The notes under the pieces: generated by a model
The model's database searches: none
The model's input: only the letters and a program-made list of their open reading frames with translations
Told to the model about the DNA's origin: nothing
Source of the DNA: Hymenobacter gummosus
GTDB lineage: Bacteria; Bacteroidota; Bacteroidia; Cytophagales; Hymenobacteraceae
DNA: 64,000 nt
Direction: 5' to 3'
NCBI RefSeq assembly: GCF_003970915.1
Contig: NZ_RXOF01000003.1
Coordinates: forward strand, 124,001-188,000
In this document: positions 1 through 7,636 of the stretch, in pieces
Layout of the letters: every line of letters starts with the position of its first letter
Position numbering within the stretch: position 1 is the first letter of the stretch
Translations under genes and position numbers: made by a program

Positions 1-2174
1 CGCGACACCCGTCCCAGTACGCGCCGCTCGAAGCCGGGTAGCGCGGGGGCCACCGCCTGCTCAAACCGGCTGGTGTGGGCGTAGCTGGTGAGGTCGGCGC
101 CGGCCACGGGGCGCCCGCCGCCGTCCGTCACGGTGTAGCGCAACTCGATGCGCTGGCCGGGGTAGGCCACGTCGGGCTGCTCGGCCGTGATGCGCAGCTG
201 CTTCCGAAGCAGCGGCACCACGAACTCGCGGCTGAGCATTTCCTCGCCCCAGAGGTAGTGCACCGACACGTACCAGGGCTCATCGGAGGCCGCCGGCAGG
301 GCCAGGCGCCAGTCGGGCCCGCCGTAGCTGCGGTGCACCAGCTTGTCGCCGCGGTACACGAAGCGCCAGCAGGCCAGCCGGCGCGGGTTGTCGAGGGCCA
401 GGAAGATGGAGTCGTGGGTGCGGTCGGACTGCAGGTTCAGCCCGGCGTTTTCTTCTTCCAGGTTCACGCTGGCCTGGTGGCCGAGGCTGTCGGTAATGGT
501 ATAGCCGTAGGCGCGCGGGTTCACCGGCAAGGTCAGCGGCAGGCGCACCGGGCCTTCCCGCAGCGGACTGGTTTCCAGGTCGGTGCCGCCCGTTACTTTC
601 AGCTGCGCCCGGTGCGGCCGCGACTGGCCCAGGTGCAGGTAGCGCAGGCGCACGGAGTCGCCGTGCAGCTCGGCGCTGAGCTGGCCGGGGTCGAGCTGGT
701 AGCTCACCGTGGCCGATTCAGCGTGCCGCTCGTTGTCGGCGTTGAGGAAGGTGGCCTGCACCTGGTAGCGCAAATCGGCGGCGGGCAGCACGCGGGCGGG
801 CAGCTCCAGGCGCGTTTCCCCGGCCGCGTCGAGCGGGCCGGCGTGGCGCCAGAGCGTATCGGGCACGAACACCGAGCGGCCGGCAAAGGCAGCGGGCGGG
901 CCGGCGGGCGTCACGCTCAGCGTCACGCGGGCGTCGAGCAGGCTGAGGTCGTTGGCGTCGGTGCCGCGCAGGAAAAACGCCTGCTGGGCCCCGCGGCGGT
1001 GCTCTTTTTCGCCCACGCGCAGGGTGTATTTAGTGTTATTTAGTTCATAGTCTTCCAGCCGGAACTGCCCGCTGGCCAGCGTGAGGCCCCGGGGCGTGGC
1101 CAGGCGCACCTGCACCACGTTGTCGGCGCGCAGGCCCAGGCTGTCGGTCAGCGGCAGCGTGTACTCGTAGGAGCCGGGCCGCACCGGGCGCAGCTCGGCC
1201 AGCTTTTTCGAAGTGCCGTCGGGGCCGCCCAGCCAGAGCACCATGCGGCGGCGCAGCGGGCGGCCGTCGGGGCGGTGGAGCAGGCGCATTTTCAGGCGCA
1301 GCGTGTCGCCGCTGGGCCGGTAGCGCGGCTTGCTGAAGGCCACGTAGCTCGTCCACTGCTGGCGGCGGGCCCAGTTGCTGCGCTGGCCCCGACGACGCTG
1401 CTGCCGCTCCTCGCGCACCTCCTCGCTGAAGACGGAGCGGCCCATGCCCACCACTCCGGTAGTGGTGTACCGAAAGTGCACCACATCGAGGATAAGCCGG
1501 CGCGTGGGCACCACCAGGTAGCCCAGCGGAATGCCGTAGGCCACGCGCTTGACGCCGCGCAGCAGCTTGGGCGGCAGCGCGGCCAGCTGCATCCCCAGCC
1601 GGTCCCAGCCTTCCTCGTCCATGTAGTCGGGCGGCGCGGGGAAGGTGCGCTCCAGGCTGTGAAAGGTGGTGCGGCCGCGATAGGTTACGGCCACCAGGCC
1701 GGCGCGGCCGGCGCGGGCCCGGCGGTGGGTGCGGGTAGCCGCGTCGTAGGGCACGGGGCGGCGGCGCAGCTGCACCTGGGCGGCCTCGCCCAGCAGGCGG
1801 CCCAGCGAGTCGCGCACCACCAGCACCAGGTCCACCTGATTGTCGAGCACGGTTACGAGGCGGTCGGTTTCGCTGCGCAGCCAGTACACCAGCTGCGGGC
1901 CCTCGGTGTGGGCCACCAGGTAGTAGCCGGGCGGCAGCGGGCGGCGCTGGTAGAAGCGGGTGCTGTCGGTGGGGAAAGAGTCGACGGGCTGGCGAAAAAA
2001 CTCGGGCCGGGCGCCGTGCAAATTGTGCTCGTAGAGGAAGCGCGCCTGCTCGTTGGTGAGGCGGAATACTTTGGTGAGGTAGCTGGATTGGCGGGCCTGG
2101 GCCAGGCGCTGCTGGGCGCGCAGGGGCGCGGCCAGCCACAGCAGGCAGAGCCCACAGAGTAGCAGTCGGAGCAT
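1..2174 (-). CDS. alpha-2-macroglobulin-like secreted protein (partial, N-terminal part)
   Basis: The frame is open from an ATG at 2174 to the window edge, so at least 724 residues are visible and the C-terminus is missing. It begins with a Sec signal peptide (MLRLLLCGLCLLWLAAPLRA) followed by a Gln-rich mature start. Around residues 280-400 there is an MG2-like stretch (RYRPSGDTLRLKMRLL, then LASGQFRLEDYELNNTKYTL) typical of bacterial alpha-2-macroglobulin family proteins, and near the truncated end another macroglobulin-type beta-sandwich (DVAYPGQRIELRYTVTD). Such proteins are large envelope proteins; family members with a thioester trap proteases, but that region would lie outside the window, so protease trapping cannot be claimed. 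No neighbour is co-transcribed on this side. An alternative is another large Bacteroidota surface protein of Ig-like folds. Confidence 0.7.
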   Translation of the reverse strand, partial: MLRLLLCGLCLLWLAAPLRAQQRLAQARQSSYLTKVFRLTNEQARFLYEHNLHGARPEFFRQPVDSFPTDSTRFYQRRPLPPGYYLVAHTEGPQLVYWLRSETDRLVTVLDNQVDLVLVVRDSLGRLLGEAAQVQLRRRPVPYDAATRTHRRARAGRAGLVAVTYRGRTTFHSLERTFPAPPDYMDEEGWDRLGMQLAALPPKLLRGVKRVAYGIPLGYLVVPTRRLILDVVHFRYTTTGVVGMGRSVFSEEVREERQQRRRGQRSNWARRQQWTSYVAFSKPRYRPSGDTLRLKMRLLHRPDGRPLRRRMVLWLGGPDGTSKKLAELRPVRPGSYEYTLPLTDSLGLRADNVVQVRLATPRGLTLASGQFRLEDYELNNTKYTLRVGEKEHRRGAQQAFFLRGTDANDLSLLDARVTLSVTPAGPPAAFAGRSVFVPDTLWRHAGPLDAAGETRLELPARVLPAADLRYQVQATFLNADNERHAESATVSYQLDPGQLSAELHGDSVRLRYLHLGQSRPHRAQLKVTGGTDLETSPLREGPVRLPLTLPVNPRAYGYTITDSLGHQASVNLEEENAGLNLQSDRTHDSIFLALDNPRRLACWRFVYRGDKLVHRSYGGPDWRLALPAASDEPWYVSVHYLWGEEMLSREFVVPLLRKQLRITAEQPDVAYPGQRIELRYTVTDGGGRPVAGADLTSYAHTSRFEQAVAPALPGFERRVLGRVS

Positions 2175-2556
2175 AAAGCGGTACGGCGGGGCGTGGAGAG
2201 AGGCGCACTGCCCGGCGGTGGCCGGCCGCGGCGGAGCAGCTTCACAGGATGGATGTGCCTTCGGCCCCGATTCCACACCGCGGCAGCAAAAAATTCCGGA
2301 TGCCCCAACATCCGGACCTCACCAAAGCCGGAATAATTTGGCTCTTTCCAAGGCTGCTATAATTTTTTTCAGAGCCCGGGAATTATTTGGCCGATTGATA
2401 AAATCGTCAATTTCATCGCAACAGGCCATTATTAAGCGCAGGCAAGGCCCTGCTTCGCCGTCAAACTCGCAGCTGCGCCGAAAAAACTGGCACACAATTT
2501 TCAAGTACCCTGGAGAGTTTAATAGCCACCACCGCCACTCCAACCTTCTCTCTCCA
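2175..2556. other. divergent intergenic region, AT-richer than surroundings
   Basis: This 382-base gap separates the macroglobulin-like gene (leftward) from the small basic protein gene (rightward). About 2300-2520 is clearly richer in A and T than the flanking coding DNA, as expected for promoters. The GAATTATTTGG-like strings near 2389 only loosely resemble a Bacteroidota -7 box, so I do not call a promoter. No convincing gene is seen. Confidence 0.5.
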
Positions 2557-2802
2557 ATGATCCGCATCCTCCTTCTCTGCTTCGCGCTGCTGGTGAGCAG
2601 CGTAGTCTCGACGCCGGCCGAAGCCGCCCGCATCAGCTCCTACGCCAAGGCCAAAATGAAGGGCCGCATCTACACCCACCGCCCCAGCTACAAGGCCTAC
2701 AAAGGCCGCAAAAAAGCCAAGCGCTTCAGCCTGCGCAAAACCGGCAAGAGCAGCAAAGCCAAGACGCTGTTCCGCCCCAAGCACAGCACCACGCGTTTCT
2801 AA
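2557..2802 (+). CDS. small basic secreted protein, unknown function
   Basis: An 81-residue protein. Residues 1-22 are a signal peptide (MIRILLLCFALLVSSVV, then AEA as likely cleavage site). The mature part is strongly basic and rich in Lys, Arg, Ser and Tyr, with no cysteine or recognised motif (KMKGRIYTHRPSYKAYKGRKK). The ATG at 2557 is chosen over upstream in-frame starts because it puts the signal peptide at the N-terminus and follows an AT-rich leader. The composition suggests binding to a polyanion such as nucleic acid, LPS or wall polymer, but that is inference only. It stands alone and is followed by a long inverted-repeat element. Confidence 0.6.
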   Translation: MIRILLLCFALLVSSVVSTPAEAARISSYAKAKMKGRIYTHRPSYKAYKGRKKAKRFSLRKTGKSSKAKTLFRPKHSTTRF

Positions 2803-2828
2803 TTCGCGGAGGTAAAGGGACATAGTAG

Positions 2829-3056
2829 AACGTCATCCTGAGCAGAGCGAAGGACCTTCCTCACACCCCGCACCGCCGCCGCTGCCAACGTGCTGCCGTT
2901 AATCGGTCAAAACGATAAAAGCACCGCCACCAACGCTCTGATGTTGGTGGCGGTGCTGTTTTATTGCCCCTGTGTAAGAGCGTTGGTGCTTGGACTTTGG
3001 CGGCGGTGCGGGGTGTGAGGAAGGTCCTTCGCTCTGCTCAGGATGACGTTCTGTTT
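2829..3056. repeat. inverted-repeat element, family A copy 1
   Basis: About 228 bp with long near-perfect outer arms. The left arm starts near 2830 with ACGTCATCCTGAGCAGAGCG and runs through GAAGGACCTTCCTCACACC and GCACCGCCGCC; the right arm (about 3000-3052) is its reverse complement. A second nested pair lies inside (AGCACCGCCACCAAC near 2920 and GTTGGTGGCGGTGCT near 2943). There is no coding capacity. The second copy is at 12650-12849. It looks like a non-autonomous MITE/REP-type element; on the RNA it would form a long hairpin between the small secreted gene and the RlaP gene. Confidence 0.8.
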
Positions 3057-3060
3057 TACC

Positions 3061-4134
3061 TCAACGGCTGGCGTAGAACCGCTGCCGCGTCTCGATGAGC
3101 ACCTGCTCCACGGCTCCGCGGTCGGGCTCGGCGGGTAGGGCGCTGGCGGCAAAGGCGGCGTCGACGCGGGCTACCAGCTCCTCGGCCTGCTGTACCAGGT
3201 CGGCGTACTCAAACTCGCCGCGGCGGATCTGGAGCAGAAAGTCGCGGTTGGGGCGGCGCACTTGCAGGCGGCCTTCGCGGGCAATTTCTTCGGCCATTTG
3301 CAGCAGGCGGAACACGTGCAGCATGTTTTTGGCGTCGTAGTTTTTGCCGTGCTGCACGGTGTTCTGGTAGCGCTCCGCGTTGCGCTTCTGCACCCAGTCC
3401 CAGTACTCGCGGTACACCCGGCAGTAGGTGCTGTAGCCGTTGCGGTTGAACGAGAGGTAAGCCACCGGCTCCTCCCCTTTCGGCACGGCCGAGAGCTGCA
3501 CGTCGTTGCTCACGTCCGCGTCGCGCACGAGGCCGCGGTAGCCCAGGCGGCCGTCGGGCGAAGGGTCCACGAACAGGGCGTAGAGGTCCTGCAGGTGGGG
3601 CACCTTGGCCAGGCCGCACTGGGCGGCGGTCAGGTTCTGGCGCTGCAGCCAGGTTTCGGCGGGCTGGGCGCCGGCTCCGCGGGTCACGTAGCAGAAGTCC
3701 AGCACCGATTTGCGGGCCGGCGGCTCGGGGTTGTTGATTTTCTTGTTGAGGCCCTTGGCTTTCTTGATCTGGGCCACGGCGTAGTCGGCGAAGGTCTGCC
3801 GGCAGAGTTTGGAGAGAAACAGCTCGGGCCGGAACGCCCCGAACAGCGGGTCCCGGTGCCGCACGCAGTCGGGTGGCGAGGCCAGCAGCTCTAGCACGTT
3901 GGGGTTGTTTTTCAGAGCCAGCTCCACGAAGCGGCGCAGCTCGTAGAACACCTCGTCGTTGGAGGCGTTGGCCACCTGCGGCTCGTAGTCGAGGCCTAGG
4001 AACTGCCGCTCGGGTAGCACGAACACGCCCTTCAAATCGGTGTCGGAGTGGGCCAGGTTAGTGCCATAGGCCCGGCTGCCGCTCACGGCTTCGAAGAGGA
4101 TGAGCTGCTGCTGGCGAAGGTCTTGGATGGTCAT
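3061..4134 (-). CDS. RlaP-family predicted nucleotidyltransferase (A), longer paralogue
   Basis: A 357-residue protein with a minimal DNA-polymerase-beta-type nucleotidyltransferase core. The glycine-serine loop is GSRAYG at residues 19-24 and the metal-binding aspartates are D31 and D33 (SDTDLKGVF). The following FYELRRFVELALKNNPNVLELL segment is the usual helical continuation of the COG3541/PF10127 (RlaP) family. Comparative genomics by others links RlaP to RNA repair gene sets that also contain Pnkp, Hen1 or RNA ligase; the reaction, presumably adding nucleotides to RNA ends, is not experimentally settled. The gene follows a second paralogue (4210-4974) on the same strand after 75 bp and is longer than the usual 250-280 residues, with extra C-terminal sequence. 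The ATG at 4134 is well placed 18 residues before the motif. Confidence 0.75.
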   Translation of the reverse strand: MTIQDLRQQQLILFEAVSGSRAYGTNLAHSDTDLKGVFVLPERQFLGLDYEPQVANASNDEVFYELRRFVELALKNNPNVLELLASPPDCVRHRDPLFGAFRPELFLSKLCRQTFADYAVAQIKKAKGLNKKINNPEPPARKSVLDFCYVTRGAGAQPAETWLQRQNLTAAQCGLAKVPHLQDLYALFVDPSPDGRLGYRGLVRDADVSNDVQLSAVPKGEEPVAYLSFNRNGYSTYCRVYREYWDWVQKRNAERYQNTVQHGKNYDAKNMLHVFRLLQMAEEIAREGRLQVRRPNRDFLLQIRRGEFEYADLVQQAEELVARVDAAFAASALPAEPDRGAVEQVLIETRQRFYASR

Positions 4135-4169
4135 TCTTTTCGGGGTGGGTGGCAGCAGGCGTCAGTTCC

Positions 4170-4209
4170 CGCAGAGGTGCGCAGAGGGTTGCGCAGAGTT
4201 TCGCAGAGG
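4170..4209. repeat. short degenerate CGCAGAG tandem repeat
   Basis: The 75-bp spacer between the two RlaP genes contains four CGCAGAG units separated by 2-5 bases (about 4170-4209), read as CTCTGCG on the coding strand. Heptamer-type repeats of this kind are found between genes in many Bacteroidota and cyanobacteria. It begins right at the stop codon of the upstream RlaP gene. Confidence 0.6.
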
Positions 4210-4974
4210 CTAAAAGGCGCGCGTTATCAATTGCTGAAACAGCTCGTTCAGGGCCGGCGTCGGGTCCGGGCGGCGGGGCGGGGCCAGGGTGGCGCGGGCG
4301 GCCTGGCTGGCGGCGTATTCGGCTTCGATAAAGGCAGCCAGGGCGGCGGGACGCGGTACGGTGGTTTTCTCGGTGGCCCGGGCTTTCCGGCGCAGCAGCT
4401 CGTCGACTTCGGCCCGCAGCTCACTGGGCAGCAGCTCCCGCAGCCGCCGAAACTCCATGGGCGGCACCGTCTGCCGCTCCCGAATCCAGCGGGCGGCCAG
4501 GGCGGAGCGCAGGGCGTAGAACAGGCGCTTGAGGCGCGGCTGCTCCTGCGGCAAATCCTCTTCTATGCCGCGGCGCACCAGGCCCAGGTAGTGGTGCAGC
4601 GTGGCCAGCGGGTTGAAGCACTCGGCCAGCCGGGGCTGCACGGCGGCGCGGAAGTCCAGCGCCTCCAGGTACGTCTGCGGCGACTGTAGCCACTCCAGCA
4701 GGGCCGCGTTGGAGCCGCGCAGCAGCTTCAGGGCCTTGCGCAGGTCCCAGCCGGCCAAATCCAGCTCCTCGTCGACGGGAAAGTTGAGCGTGTCGGCGCC
4801 CTCGTCGAGGGTCAGGTACCAGCCCGGCGGGCGGCAGTAGATAAAGCGCACGTCGTAGTCGGAATCGGGCGAGGGGAAGCCCCAGGCGCGGCTGCCGGCT
4901 TCGCAGGCGTAGAGGATGCGGACGTGGTGCAGCTGCTCCAGGCGCAGCAGCTCGGCGTGGATGCGGGCGTGCAT
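4210..4974 (-). CDS. RlaP-family predicted nucleotidyltransferase (B)
   Basis: A 254-residue protein, the typical length for the COG3541/YcgL/RlaP family. The motif GSRAWGF lies at residues 27-33 and SDYD at 38-41, giving the polymerase-beta active site; VRFIYCRPPGWYLTL continues the core. The ATG at 4974 (MHARIHAELL) is preferred to the in-frame start at 5070, which would add a low-complexity leader. It is upstream of, and likely co-transcribed with, the second RlaP gene at 3061-4134. The two proteins share fold motifs but little else, so they probably have different substrates or partners. A role in RNA end repair with the Pnkp and Hen1 genes further along the window is inferred from family knowledge, not shown. 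Confidence 0.78.
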   Translation of the reverse strand: MHARIHAELLRLEQLHHVRILYACEAGSRAWGFPSPDSDYDVRFIYCRPPGWYLTLDEGADTLNFPVDEELDLAGWDLRKALKLLRGSNAALLEWLQSPQTYLEALDFRAAVQPRLAECFNPLATLHHYLGLVRRGIEEDLPQEQPRLKRLFYALRSALAARWIRERQTVPPMEFRRLRELLPSELRAEVDELLRRKARATEKTTVPRPAALAAFIEAEYAASQAARATLAPPRRPDPTPALNELFQQLITRAF

Positions 4975-5226
4975 AGGCCGCAAATTAGGCCCGGCGCCGC
5001 CCGCCCGGCAAACGCGGCACCTTTTTAAAGCGTCGTGCGCGACTGAACTGCTTGCAGCTCGGGTGCCCAAGCCGAGCCGCCACCGGGGCGGCTGCCCTGG
5101 AGCTGCCGGCGGGCAATAACCTCTCTCCTTGTTATTACCACACGCCGCCAGCCCCGGACGCAGCCACCCCAGTGGCGGCCGAAGCCCGGGCTTCCCTCGT
5201 GCAGGCTGGCCCGTTGTTTCCTTGCC

Positions 5227-6012
5227 TTACCGCGCCCGCACGCCCGTCAGCGCCGTGGCGCAGCCCAGCAGCAGCGGCACCCGCCGCAGATGCCCGAAAC
5301 CGGCCGCCCGCAAGGCGTCTGCCACCGCGTCGAGGTCGGGGAAGGCGTGGGCGTAGAAGGGTAGGTAGCGGTGCAGGGCGGCCCGGCCCCGGCTCAGCCA
5401 GGCCACCAGCGGCAGCACCAGCTGCAGGTAGCGCCAGAACGCCGCCCGCCGCCAGCCCTGCGCCGGTAGGGTTAACTCCAGCAGCAGCACCGTGCCGCCC
5501 GGGCGCAACAGCCGGCGGGCTTCGGCGGCCAGGGCGGCGTAGCGGCTGCTATCCAGGGTCTTGAGGCCGTAGCCGCACACCACCGCATCGGCCGCGCCGC
5601 CGGGTAAGGGGCAGCGCAGAGCATCGGCCAGGTGCAGCTCGGTGCGGGCGTGGCGCGCATCGGCGTCGAGGCGGCGGGCGGCGCCGGCCAGCATGGCGGG
5701 GGCAAAGTCCACAGCGTGCAGCTGCGTTTGCGCGCCCAGTCGGCGGCGCAATGCCGGCCACATTTCCCCGCTACCGCTCATCAGATCCACCACCGTGGCA
5801 GTGGGGGGCAGCGCGGGCAGCAGGGCCGCCGCCTGCTGGCGCCAGTAGTTTGTCAGGCCCAACGACATCCACTGGTGCCAGCTGTAGCTGTCGGCCAGCT
5901 GGTTGAAGAGGTGGCGCACGAAGCCGGGCTCGAACAGCGCGGCGGTGGGCCGTACATCGGCCGCCGAGCGGCGGCGGGCGGCGCGGGGCCGCCCCAACAC
6001 GCGGCTACTCAT
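5227..6012 (-). CDS. UbiE/MenG-like class I SAM-dependent methyltransferase
   Basis: A 261-residue protein. The SAM-binding motif I is VVDLMSGSGEMWPAL near residues 84-98, with the post-I acidic residue in LHAVDFAPAM, motif II VVCGYGLKTLD and motif III RLLRPGGTVLLLEL, as in the UbiE/COQ5 family. The C-terminal half (WRYLQLVLPLVAWLSRGRAAL, then YLPFYAHAFPD) also matches quinone methyltransferases. The start overlaps the end of the upstream gene by 8 bp, indicating translational coupling in the 5227-8575 operon. It is the last gene of that unit. Being a paralogue in an accessory operon rather than beside menaquinone genes, it may methylate another small molecule. The basic Arg-rich N-terminus (residues 5-17) is unusual. 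Confidence 0.75.
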   Translation of the reverse strand: MSSRVLGRPRAARRRSAADVRPTAALFEPGFVRHLFNQLADSYSWHQWMSLGLTNYWRQQAAALLPALPPTATVVDLMSGSGEMWPALRRRLGAQTQLHAVDFAPAMLAGAARRLDADARHARTELHLADALRCPLPGGAADAVVCGYGLKTLDSSRYAALAAEARRLLRPGGTVLLLELTLPAQGWRRAAFWRYLQLVLPLVAWLSRGRAALHRYLPFYAHAFPDLDAVADALRAAGFGHLRRVPLLLGCATALTGVRAR

Positions 6013-7039
6013 GCTCCGCCCGGGTCTTGATGGCCGTCAGCACGCGCAGGTGCACATCGTCGAGCAGGTAGTCGCTCCACAGCTGCCAGTAGCCGCGCGG
6101 GCCGATGCTGTGGCGGTACACGGTACGGGCTTCGAGCAGCGTCGTGCCATCGGGCCGGGCGTGCAGGCGGAAGGTGCCGCTGTCGACCCGGAAGAAGCCG
6201 TGCAGGTGCGGGGCGTGAATGCGCGGGTACGGGCTCAGCTCCCGCATGGGCGCGGGCATAACGGGCACCACGAAGGTCAGCTCCCGCCCCGGCTGCCAGC
6301 GCGTAACCGGCAGCGTAGCGGCGCCCTGCGAGTAGTTGCAACGCAGGCGCGGCCGCCCGTCAGCCCCCCGCTCGATGGCCGTGCGCGTGGGGTAAGCCAC
6401 CCCGGCCCGGAACAGCCAACCCACTTCGGCCGGGTACTGCACGGGCTGGCTGATAACCTGCCAGACGCGCGCGGGCGGCGCCTGAATCAGCAGCCGGGTG
6501 CTGACCAAGTGCGGCGCCGGCGGGGCCGCCCGCTCCGCCTCCCAGTCCTGCCCCAGCGGGTAGAGCAGCACCAGCAGCGTAAACATATAGCCCGAGCGCG
6601 CCGGCCCCAGCAGGTCCGCCAGCTTCTCGCCGAGCCAGGCCCCGAGCAGGGCCATGACCAGGGCCAGCGGGGCGGCCATAGCCACGCAGATCAGGCCCTC
6701 CAGCGCCGTACCTATCAGCAGCGCCAGGGTGCAGAGCACGGCCAGCACAATCACCACGTGCATGGCAATCAGCGACTTGTGCCGCGCCCCATTCAGGCGC
6801 GTGTAGATGGCATTGGCCACCAGCCCGCAGATAAAGGGCGAGGCCAGAAACACCGAGGCCCCGTAGGCGCGGTAAACGTTGGTCGACAGGAAGGTGAGGC
6901 CGGTGCACAGCACCGCGGTGGGCAGCACGGCCAGCGTGGCGCAGCCCAGCGGGGTGCCCAGCAGCCAGTGGCGGAAGCCCCGCGCCGGAGCGGGCGCGTC
7001 GTCGTTGTAGAAGTCGGGTTGGGGGTTGGTGGGGTCCAT
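6005..7039 (-). CDS. membrane protein with C-terminal SRPBCC-like domain
   Basis: A 344-residue protein in two parts. Residues 20-170 hold four or five hydrophobic segments (for example GCATLAVLPTAVLCTGLTFL and HVVIVLAVLCTLALLIG), so it sits in the inner membrane. Residues about 185-340 start STRLLIQAPPARVWQVISQP, the signature of the polyketide cyclase/START (SRPBCC) ligand-binding fold, ending with RTVYRHSIGPRGYWQLWSDY, as in polyketide cyclase/dehydrase proteins. The ATG at 7039 is chosen over an in-frame TTG at 7045. It is the third gene of the operon, overlapping the methyltransferase, and is close behind the regulator. A hydrophobic ligand handled at the membrane and methylated by the next enzyme is a reasonable but unproven idea. 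Confidence 0.65.
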   Translation of the reverse strand: MDPTNPQPDFYNDDAPAPARGFRHWLLGTPLGCATLAVLPTAVLCTGLTFLSTNVYRAYGASVFLASPFICGLVANAIYTRLNGARHKSLIAMHVVIVLAVLCTLALLIGTALEGLICVAMAAPLALVMALLGAWLGEKLADLLGPARSGYMFTLLVLLYPLGQDWEAERAAPPAPHLVSTRLLIQAPPARVWQVISQPVQYPAEVGWLFRAGVAYPTRTAIERGADGRPRLRCNYSQGAATLPVTRWQPGRELTFVVPVMPAPMRELSPYPRIHAPHLHGFFRVDSGTFRLHARPDGTTLLEARTVYRHSIGPRGYWQLWSDYLLDDVHLRVLTAIKTRAEHE

Positions 7040-7078
7040 TCGCAAACCAGGAGGTTAGGGAGCGGACCGCGGCCCGGC

Positions 7079-7612
7079 CTACAGGAACATTCGCAAAAAC
7101 TTGTCGATGAGCCAGTTCTTCTCCGCCTTCATCACCCCCGACAGCACCGAGTCGGCGCTGTCGGTCAGCTGCTGGATGTCGCCGAGCACGCGGTGAAACT
7201 CGCGGTACTCGGGGTCGGCGGGGTCGCCGGGCAGGGCGGCCAGCTGGGCGAGGCTGCGCTTCATGGCGTCCAGCTCGCGGCGCTTCCGCTCCCGGATGAT
7301 GCAGCGCGTGACCTGCAGCATGTCCTTTTCGGCCACGAAATACTCGCGCCGCTCCCCGGGCTTCAACTCCTTGTATACCAGACCCCAGTCCATCAGCTCG
7401 CGCACCGTCATGCTGGCGTTGCCGCGCGAAATCTGCAGCTGGGCCATCAGCTCCTCGGTGCTCAGGGCCGCGGGCGACACGAGCAGCAGGGCGTGCATCT
7501 GGGCCAGGCTGCGGCTGATGCCCCAGTTGGCGCTGCTGGCGCCCCAGAGCTGGATAAACTGGGCTTTGGCTTGTTCGAGGGCGGGGTTGGTTGGGGTGGG
7601 CTGGTCGGGCAT
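7079..7612 (-). CDS. GbsR/MarR-family transcriptional regulator
   Basis: A 177-residue protein. Residues 30-100 form a winged helix-turn-helix (ALSTEELMAQLQISRGNASMTVRELMDWGLV, cited here in parts: recognition helix SRGNASMTVRELM, wing LKPGERREYFVAEKD), matching the GbsR family (COG1510), MarR relatives acting on membrane-related or osmoprotectant genes. A long C-terminal helical part likely dimerises. It lies between the epimerase (24-bp gap) and the membrane-SRPBCC gene (39-bp gap) in one transcription unit. A 38-bp palindrome in front of the operon (8630-8667) is its likely operator, implying autoregulation. Ligand unknown. Confidence 0.82.
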   Translation of the reverse strand: MPDQPTPTNPALEQAKAQFIQLWGASSANWGISRSLAQMHALLLVSPAALSTEELMAQLQISRGNASMTVRELMDWGLVYKELKPGERREYFVAEKDMLQVTRCIIRERKRRELDAMKRSLAQLAALPGDPADPEYREFHRVLGDIQQLTDSADSVLSGVMKAEKNWLIDKFLRMFL

Positions 7613-7636
7613 ACTATCGGAAGCGCGGGGCCAAGG

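Noticed and set aside
4975-5226. Possible small gene between the RlaP-B and methyltransferase genes
   Set aside because: Only shadow-like open frames rich in Arg, Pro and Ala; no start signal or motif.
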